This document shows positions 59,921-64,000 of a DNA stretch of 64,000 nucleotides, piece by piece. Within the stretch, counting starts at the first letter, position 1. Each line of letters opens with the position of its first letter. Source of the DNA: VFKU01 sp964620045. GTDB lineage: Bacteria > Hydrogenedentota > Hydrogenedentia > Hydrogenedentales > GCA-2746185. The stretch spans positions 65,852-129,851 of the forward strand of contig CAZUJL010000010.1 in NCBI GenBank assembly GCA_964620045.1, given 5' to 3'. Under the pieces are notes generated by a model. That model did not search any database and had not been told where the DNA came from. It saw only the letters and a list, made by a program, of their open reading frames with translations. Position numbers and translations under genes: made by a program.

Positions 59921-61337
59921 CCTCGGAGTGTGCACCGGCCGCCTGCCGGCCATTCTTGCCGTACTCGCGATTGGCGATCTGCATGATCGCATCACACGCC
60001 GCCAGCGCGACTGCCGGATCAACACTCTGCATCGGCGCCATCAGCAGCGGGAGCAGGTCGCGCCGCATAGAGTGGCCAATCACCATGCAGGTGCCAAGCT
60101 GCACGGTAAGCGCAGCCTTTTCCTTTGCCTGATTGTTCGCCGTTTGCCCGCGAATGTATACGTCGCTCGCCTGCGTGTTCAGCATATCGGCGATGATGCC
60201 TTTGGCCTGCAGGTCGCCCTGCTCATAAAGCGCAAGGCCCACCATGGCCTTGTAGACAAGATTGTTCGGATCCGGATCTACTTGTTTGACGAGGAAGTCG
60301 CGCAGGAACTTGATCGCCTCCGGATTGCCTTCCTTGGCAAGTTCAATCGCGGCGTTCCGCTGGAACGGCGGCTGACCCAGCGTTTGGGTTTCGAAAAGAC
60401 GGCGTGCTTCAGCATCTCCAAGTTCGCGCAACACACTCACAATGCGGAACCACTCCATGCCGCGCGCGTTTGGCAACATCTGTTGCAACTGCCGGATCAC
60501 GTCCGGCCCGCCGATTTCCGCGAGCGCGAACGCCGCGGCACGGGATTTTTCCTCGCTGATGACGCGGATGCCCTCGTACAGTTTCGGCAAGGACTCGCGA
60601 TCGTGCAGGCGGCCGACGGCAATGGCCGCCGGTGGATATACTTCCGTTGAAGGATCCAGCAACAACTTCCGGACTTCCGGGATAAATTGCGGCGCTTTCA
60701 TCAAGCCGGCCAGCATGGCCGCCTGTGCCTTGGCGGTGCGGTTGCCGCTGTTGAAACCGTTGAGCACGACTTCGTCGGGGACTTCCTCCCCGTTGTGCCA
60801 CAAGGAAAAGGCCGCGGATGTTGCCGTCGCCGCATCGTTCGCGCGGCTGAGTTCTCGCAGATACGCGATCGCGTCCGCTTTGTTCGGGTGATTGCTCCCG
60901 GCCAGAATCTGCGCGGCAAACATTTTCAGCGGCTGCAGATGCGATTCTTTGAAGATGGCCAAGGCCCGTTCGGCCGCGTTCTCGGCGATCTTCTTGTCTT
61001 CCGCCGTCAACACGGTCTCGGGATCGGGCTTGTTCTCGGTCGCAATGCGCGCCTTCTGCACGCGGACTTCGCGGATGTTGGCGAACAGATGCGCGGTCTT
61101 CTCGCCGCTGGAGGTTTCCACCGCGATGGTCGGCTTGGACGCCGTGGGATAAATCGCGCGAATCCGCAGGTTGTACTCCGGCGCACCCTGGTTGAGGATG
61201 ATCGTCACCAGCGCCTGCTCGCGGATTAGGTCGTCGTAGGTGGCGCCTTCGTCGCCCGTGATCGGAGGCGTACTCGCACCAAACGCCGCCGTCGCGGTTA
61301 CAAGCCCAAACAGCAGAACCTGCAAAAATCGTTTCAT
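59913..61337 (-). CDS. Exported HEAT-repeat-like protein
   Basis: 474 residues with a signal peptide (about 1-20, FLQVLLFGLVTATAAFGA). The middle and C-terminal parts consist of helical repeats of the HEAT type, with segments such as SRAAAFALAEIGGPDVIRQL, RNAAIELAKEGNPEAIKFLR and AMVGLALYEQGDLQAKGII. The N-terminal 130 residues may form a separate domain. A scaffold role in the periplasm is inferred. GGGACT lies upstream of the ATG. Confidence 0.78.
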   Translation of the reverse strand: MKRFLQVLLFGLVTATAAFGASTPPITGDEGATYDDLIREQALVTIILNQGAPEYNLRIRAIYPTASKPTIAVETSSGEKTAHLFANIREVRVQKARIATENKPDPETVLTAEDKKIAENAAERALAIFKESHLQPLKMFAAQILAGSNHPNKADAIAYLRELSRANDAATATSAAFSLWHNGEEVPDEVVLNGFNSGNRTAKAQAAMLAGLMKAPQFIPEVRKLLLDPSTEVYPPAAIAVGRLHDRESLPKLYEGIRVISEEKSRAAAFALAEIGGPDVIRQLQQMLPNARGMEWFRIVSVLRELGDAEARRLFETQTLGQPPFQRNAAIELAKEGNPEAIKFLRDFLVKQVDPDPNNLVYKAMVGLALYEQGDLQAKGIIADMLNTQASDVYIRGQTANNQAKEKAALTVQLGTCMVIGHSMRRDLLPLLMAPMQSVDPAVALAACDAIMQIANREYGKNGRQAAGAHSEDE

Positions 61338-61404
61338 GCCATGTAGTCCCCTTGTACGCAGCGCATTTATTGTACACACCGGGACGGCGCGATGACCATT
61401 TCTG

Positions 61405-62655
61405 TCAGTGCAATTCGAACTGTTCTTCCTTGATCAGGCGGTCGAGAAAGCGCTTGGCGCTGTCGATGGAGGGCACAAACGGGCTAATTGTAAAGGCTTG
61501 GAGCGCGTAGTCATAGGATTTATGGTATGACGCCTCGACGATAAGGCGCTCGCTTTCCTTCACCGCCGCGAACAGCCCGCGCAGGAAATGCGGGCAGTTG
61601 CCCACGCGCCGGGGCGTAAAGGCGCCGTTCGCCACGGCCACCGGCACTTCCACGCTGCATGCCGCCGGGAGATCGCGAATGGCTCCGTCATTTTTCACAC
61701 ACAGCACGAGCTGCTTTTCCTGGGTGCCTTCCAGCGCCTGAATCAGCGGGACGATCGTCTCTTCATACCACGGCGTGTTGCGCGCGCGGGTAAGCGGTGG
61801 GATTTCGTGCAGGTGCTCGTCGCGATACAAATCCAGGATTTGGCCCTCGGCCTCATGGAGTTGTTGCGCGCGATGCTTCCCCGCGCGTCGCTGATCGGCC
61901 ACGACCCGATCGGCATGAAAATACAGGCTCGGCGTCTTTGCCGGAATCATGCGGAACAGGCGAATGAGGTCCAGATCAAAGCCGTCACGATCGGAACCTT
62001 TTTCCATACGCTCCAGCAGCGCGGCCATCACGCTGCGCCGGTGTACTTTCACGTCCTGCACCCATCCGAGATGGTTCAGGCCGATGTAATCGACGTCCAG
62101 TTCGTGGATCGGATGGCGCAGAATTTCGCCCAGCTTGCGAATGCACGTCGTGGGCAAATCGCATACGCCGATCACCTTCAATTGCGTGTGCGCGTTCAGC
62201 GCATCAACGAGGATGCCCATCGGGTTCGTCAGGTTGATGTAGATCGCGCCGGGATTCACCTGTTGCACGACGGCCGCCTGTTCGAACACCGTCGGCAGCG
62301 TGCGCAGCGCGTTCGCGAGGCCGCCGGGCCCGAGGCTTTCGTCGCCCACCATGCCTTCTTGCGGCGGCAACGTTTCGTCGCGCAGGCGCGCGGCCATGCC
62401 GCCGACGCGCACATGGTTGAGCACGTACTTGGCGCCCGCCACGGCCTCTTCGAGGTTCGTGCTTTCGCGGACGATGGTGGGGAAGCCGCTGCGCTTGATC
62501 AGGCGGCGGCAGAAATTCGCCACGATGGGCAGTTTCTCGCCCGGCCGGCCGAACAGCACCAGCTCACGGACATTGATGTTGTGCGTGATGATCGAGAAAA
62601 CGAATTCGGGAACGTAGACACTGCTACCCCCGAGTATGGTGATGCGGTCGATCAC
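61405..62655 (-). CDS. Family 4 glycosidase (NAD/Mn-dependent, 6-phospho-beta-glucosidase type)
   Basis: 416 residues. RITILGGSSVYVPEFVFSII is the nucleotide-binding start, followed by NLTNPMGILVDALNAH, GVCDLPTTCIRKLGEIL with the metal-ligand Cys and IGLNHLGWVQDV with the metal-ligand His. These are GH4 hallmarks; members split glycosides through NAD-assisted oxidation and elimination. Phosphorylated substrates are usual but cannot be confirmed here. It lies 79 bases after pyrE on the same strand. Confidence 0.91.
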   Translation of the reverse strand: MIDRITILGGSSVYVPEFVFSIITHNINVRELVLFGRPGEKLPIVANFCRRLIKRSGFPTIVRESTNLEEAVAGAKYVLNHVRVGGMAARLRDETLPPQEGMVGDESLGPGGLANALRTLPTVFEQAAVVQQVNPGAIYINLTNPMGILVDALNAHTQLKVIGVCDLPTTCIRKLGEILRHPIHELDVDYIGLNHLGWVQDVKVHRRSVMAALLERMEKGSDRDGFDLDLIRLFRMIPAKTPSLYFHADRVVADQRRAGKHRAQQLHEAEGQILDLYRDEHLHEIPPLTRARNTPWYEETIVPLIQALEGTQEKQLVLCVKNDGAIRDLPAACSVEVPVAVANGAFTPRRVGNCPHFLRGLFAAVKESERLIVEASYHKSYDYALQAFTISPFVPSIDSAKRFLDRLIKEEQFELH

Positions 62656-62734
62656 GCGGAACTGCCTCGGTCAGATCGATTTTCGATGATAACAACGGTC
62701 GGACCCCGCCGCAATCCTTACGAGGGAAGCGGGA

Positions 62735-63310
62735 TTATCCGGCCAAATGGTCGGGATCGACGGGCGGCCCCGGCAATTGCGCCACGCGCGGGTCGTCCGG
62801 CGCGAAGCTTTCCAGCGTGAAGCGCGCTAGCGCGTGGAAGGGGCAATCGAACTTCGCCTCGCCGCCGCTGCGGTCGATCAAAATTCCCACGCCGACGATT
62901 TCCGCGCCGCGTCCACGCAAATGATCGATTGTTTTTTGCACCGAGCCGCCGGTGGTCACAATATCTTCCACGACGAGGACGCGCGTGCCGGGGGCGAGTT
63001 TGATGCCGCGCTTGAGCGCCATGCCGCCCGCGCCGTCTTTTTCCGTGAACGCGCAGCGGCACTTCAACGCGCGCGCCGTCGCATACGCCAGCACGATGCC
63101 GCCGGTCGCCGGGCCGATGACCATCTCTACGTTGCTCGCCTTGAACCGATCGGCCAGCGCGCTGCACAGCGCATCGACGTGCTCCGGGTATTGCATCACG
63201 CGCGAGGCCTGCAAAAAGTGGCGGCCGTGGCGGCCGCTGGTGTAGACGAAGTGTCCTTCAAGCAGCGCGCCCGCTTTGCGGAAAATATCCAAGACTTGTT
63301 CGTTGGTCAT
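62735..63310 (-). CDS. pyrE: Orotate phosphoribosyltransferase
   Basis: 191 residues. GHFVYTSGRHGRHFLQASRV at the N-terminus and the PRPP-binding loop VLVVEDIVTTGGSVQKTIDH are diagnostic. It converts orotate to OMP in pyrimidine synthesis. The ATG at 63310 follows AAGGGCTG. It lies 36 bases after pyrD on the same strand, and both act in sequence in the pathway. Confidence 0.96.
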   Translation of the reverse strand: MTNEQVLDIFRKAGALLEGHFVYTSGRHGRHFLQASRVMQYPEHVDALCSALADRFKASNVEMVIGPATGGIVLAYATARALKCRCAFTEKDGAGGMALKRGIKLAPGTRVLVVEDIVTTGGSVQKTIDHLRGRGAEIVGVGILIDRSGGEAKFDCPFHALARFTLESFAPDDPRVAQLPGPPVDPDHLAG

Positions 63311-63346
63311 TGCAGCCCTTCCCAAATCAGCCGGCGAGGATTCTAT

Positions 63347-64000
63347 CTAGTTGCCGCGGTCCGCGCCCACTGCCGCCGCGAGGGAGGGCAGGCCGTCGCG
63401 TTCGAGCAGCCCGAGTAAGCCCTCGTTGATCCGCCGGACCAGGCCTGGGCCTTCATATATAAGTCCGGTATAGACCTGCACGAGGTTCGCGCCGGCCCGG
63501 ATGCGCCGGTAGGCCTCCTCAGCCGAATCGATGCCGCCGACGCTGATCAGGCAAGTTTTACCGCCCAGCACCGCCGCCAGCGCGACGAGCATGGTGTAGC
63601 TCTTCTCCCGGAGAAGAAGTCCACTGATGCCGCCGACCTGCCGGGCCTCAGGGCTCAGGGAGTAATCGACCGTCGTGTTGGTCGCCACGATACCGGCGGC
63701 GCCCGCCTCGACCGCAGCCGTCGCCAGTCCTACCGTCTCCGCCGGCGCGCGATCGGGGGAGACCTTCAGCAGGACCGGGCGCAGGGTCGAGCGCGCGGCC
63801 TGGTGGATCAGCGATCCGACGTATTCCGGATTTTCGAGTTCGCGCAGGCCCGGCGTGTTCGGCGAGGAAAGGTTTATGACAAAGTAGTCACAGCAGCCTT
63901 CGAGGCCTGAAATGAGCGTTAGATAGTCGCTCGTCGCCTGTTCCAAAGGTGTTTCCTTGTTCTTTCCGAGGTTGATTCCCAGCGGAAACGGCAGGGGGTG
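63347..64000 (-). CDS. pyrD: Dihydroorotate dehydrogenase, C-terminal part (class 2)
   Basis: 218 residues are visible, and the frame runs off the window edge, so the N-terminus is outside. The class 2 features GINLGKNKETPLEQATSDY, INLSSPNTPGLREL with the catalytic Ser, VATNTTVDYS and VGGIDSAEEAYRRIRAGANL with FMN phosphate binding are present. It oxidises dihydroorotate to orotate, usually passing electrons to quinone. It is followed directly by pyrE. Confidence 0.96.
   Translation of the reverse strand, partial: HPLPFPLGINLGKNKETPLEQATSDYLTLISGLEGCCDYFVINLSSPNTPGLRELENPEYVGSLIHQAARSTLRPVLLKVSPDRAPAETVGLATAAVEAGAAGIVATNTTVDYSLSPEARQVGGISGLLLREKSYTMLVALAAVLGGKTCLISVGGIDSAEEAYRRIRAGANLVQVYTGLIYEGPGLVRRINEGLLGLLERDGLPSLAAAVGADRGN

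Noticed and set aside
61588..62820. A 410-codon + strand frame opposite the GH4 gene
   Set aside because: Shadow composition; GH4 hallmarks are on the - strand.

Overview
The window is GC-rich, densely coded DNA from a flagellated bacterium with a Gram-negative type envelope. The evidence for that envelope is lipobox lipoproteins, two Tat signals, an exported molybdo-flavoenzyme and a FliF/FlgE-type flagellum. The mixture of a compact flagellar operon led by a sigma-54 promoter, EF-hand and FG-GAP proteins, a GH116 glycosidase, a CE15 esterase, DUF1569, and a valyl-tRNA synthetase resembling the archaeal/actinobacterial subtype suggests a PVC-like or Hydrogenedentota-like lineage. That placement is an inference with low confidence. 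No phage, insertion sequence, CRISPR array or rRNA is visible.

Region 1 (1-15.8 kb, + strand apart from one gene) is a flagellar cluster. It starts with the C-terminal part of a sigma-54 activator, then a divergent nitronate monooxygenase/FabK-like gene. An exact -24/-12 promoter precedes flgB-flgC-fliE-fliF-fliG-fliH-fliI-fliJ-(MgtE_N coiled-coil protein)-fliK-flgD-(TIGR02530-type)-flgE. A perfect terminator follows flgE, then flbD-fliL-fliN-fliO-fliP. motA/motB and fliM are absent from their common positions, and the cluster stops at fliP, whose 3' end overlaps a convergent purine nucleoside phosphorylase gene.

Region 2 (15.8-29.3 kb) is mostly housekeeping: PNP-dGTPase, an exported six-EF-hand protein, a nested inverted repeat, tsaB-rimI-GH116-coaE, an HU/IHF protein, an M50 protease, valS, an SGNH-like/NAGPA-like pair and tRNA-Leu(CAA).

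Region 3 (29.4-49.1 kb) is accessory. It holds two convergent look-alike membrane proteins, a nucleoside hydrolase, an AtoE-type transporter, a GDYXXLXY/DUF2157 pair, and two large paralogous FG-GAP lipoproteins flanking a receiver protein with degenerate receiver and GGDEF domains. Further on are a CE15 esterase, a Tat-exported carotenoid oxygenase, a Sel1-repeat protein, a double RDD membrane protein and secreted proteins of unknown role.

Region 4 (49.2-58.8 kb) encodes a three-subunit xanthine dehydrogenase-family enzyme whose 2Fe-2S subunit carries a Tat signal. Its predicted maturation genes (xdhC-mocA) lie beyond a 1239-residue lipoprotein built of three tandem copies of one unit.

Region 5 (58.8-64 kb, - strand) runs from a partial pyrD through pyrE, a GH4 glycosidase, a HEAT-like exported protein, an acylphosphatase and a coiled-coil protein.
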